The notes below the pieces were generated by a model. The model had not been told where the DNA came from, searched no databases, and saw nothing but the letters and a program-made list of their open reading frames with translations. 55,358 nt of DNA. Origin: Limnohabitans sp. 2KL-17 (GTDB lineage: Bacteria; Pseudomonadota; Gammaproteobacteria; Burkholderiales; Burkholderiaceae_C). The stretch spans positions 1 through 55,358 of the forward strand of contig NZ_NESK01000027.1 of assembly GCF_003063415.1 (NCBI RefSeq), given 5' to 3'. The translations under genes were made by a program, and so were the position numbers. Shown here piece by piece: positions 54,952 through 55,358 of the stretch (positions are counted from its first letter, which is position 1; every line of letters starts with the position of its first letter).

Positions 54952-55358
54952 ACAAGCCACCGAATTCAGCGATATGTTGCTAGTTGATTGCATGATGCGA
55001 GATGTGATGGGCGAAGCGGCCCAATTTCGGCCCGTATTTCTGGCCTTTTCACGCCAGACACGCGCATTGCGCGCTCTGAAGACGCACTCATGCCATGCGG
55101 CGTCCACGCGCTAAGTAGATGTTGGCCAGACCCAAGGCCACGAACGAGCGCGTGGCGTTCTTGGCCAGGCCGCGATAGCGCACCTTGGTGAAGCCCCACA
55201 GCCGCTTGACCACTGCGAAGACGTGCTCCACCCGGGCGCGTACCTTGGACTTGTTGCGATTCTTCGAGCGCAGGGCCGGGTCAACCTCACCTCCCTTGCG
55301 CACCCGCTGGTTGGTGAAGTCGTTCGCATGTGGTGCCTTGGATGCGATCAGTGCCTTC
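54941..55358 (-). mobile_element. IS5-family insertion sequence (continues past right edge)
   Basis: The element is inserted in hemN after CTAG (54937-54940), which matches the YTAR target of the IS5 subgroup. The putative terminal repeat begins GGCTACGCTGAACAAGCC, like known IS5 ends (GG...GAA-AAGC). The transposase reads toward this end, so it is the 3' end of the element. Confidence 0.75.
55088..55358 (-). CDS. IS5-family transposase, C-terminal part (partial)
   Basis: The visible 89 residues include NDFTNQRVRKGGEVDPALRS, then RARVEHVFAVVKRLWGFTKV and RYRGLAKNATRSFVALGLAN, ending ARGRRMA. This covers the C-terminal end of the DDE domain with the catalytic glutamate in RVEHVF. It is cut by the window edge; no internal damage is seen. 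Confidence 0.92.
   Translation of the reverse strand, partial: KALIASKAPHANDFTNQRVRKGGEVDPALRSKNRNKSKVRARVEHVFAVVKRLWGFTKVRYRGLAKNATRSFVALGLANIYLARGRRMA

Overview
The window reads as a chromosomal segment of a betaproteobacterium, most likely Burkholderiales/Comamonadaceae (a freshwater Limnohabitans- or Rhodoferax-like organism is my guess). The basis is gene order (hom-thrC-moeA-moaD-moaE, surE-pcm-nlpD-rlmD, ccoI-ccoS-ccoN-O-Q-P-ccoG-ccoH beside fnr and hemN), a Bug-type periplasmic binding protein and a DUF1840 protein. It is nearly all core genome. I found no rRNA, tRNA, CRISPR array, prophage or integrative element. Both edges lie inside insertion sequences: an IS3-family orfA on the left and an IS5-family transposase on the right. 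This is typical of a contig that ended at repeats.

Layout. 1-0.5 kb: IS3 end, a gene remnant and a DnaA box before dnaB. 0.5-4.8 kb: dnaB, then a PIN-PhoH ATPase, a Bcp peroxiredoxin and a DUF498 protein on the minus strand. 4.9-11 kb: alaA, hom, thrC, moeA, moaD, moaE (alanine/threonine synthesis joined to molybdopterin synthesis). 11-16.5 kb: an unknown protein, clpB behind a sigma32-type promoter, an orphan ThDP enzyme and a histone-like SWIB protein. 16.5-18.6 kb: a long palindrome-rich control region and aceA. 18.7-26.4 kb: the translation operon thrS-infC-rpmI-rplT-pheS-pheT-ihfA plus a DUF1840 gene. 26.5-30.3 kb: a DUF192 protein, a cold-shock protein, clpS-clpA. 30.3-36.9 kb: a quinone oxidoreductase, surE-pcm-nlpD-rlmD, a Bax-inhibitor-like protein and a GlcG-like protein. 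36.9-44.4 kb: ilvD, lgt, an Lrp regulator divergent from dadA, a Bug protein and a malonyl-CoA synthetase. 44.4-55 kb: a microaerobic respiration cluster of uspA, ccoI, ccoS, ccoN, ccoO, ccoQ, ccoP, ccoG, ccoH, a small membrane protein, fnr and hemN.

The last 10 kb form one regulon. FNR keeps all four iron-sulfur cysteines and the DNA-reading Glu/Ser/Arg. Good FNR boxes stand before uspA/ccoI (a single box in the exact middle of two outward-facing -10 elements), before ccoN (a perfect box overlapping the ccoS stop) and before hemN. hemN itself is cut off at its C-terminus by the IS5-family element.

Other points of note: rpoS is missing from between nlpD and rlmD. Terminator-like hairpins lie immediately upstream of both thrS and pheS. 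infC starts with ATC. Five inverted repeats stand upstream of aceA. No obviously new defence or mobile system was found; the novelty here is mostly regulatory architecture and gene loss.
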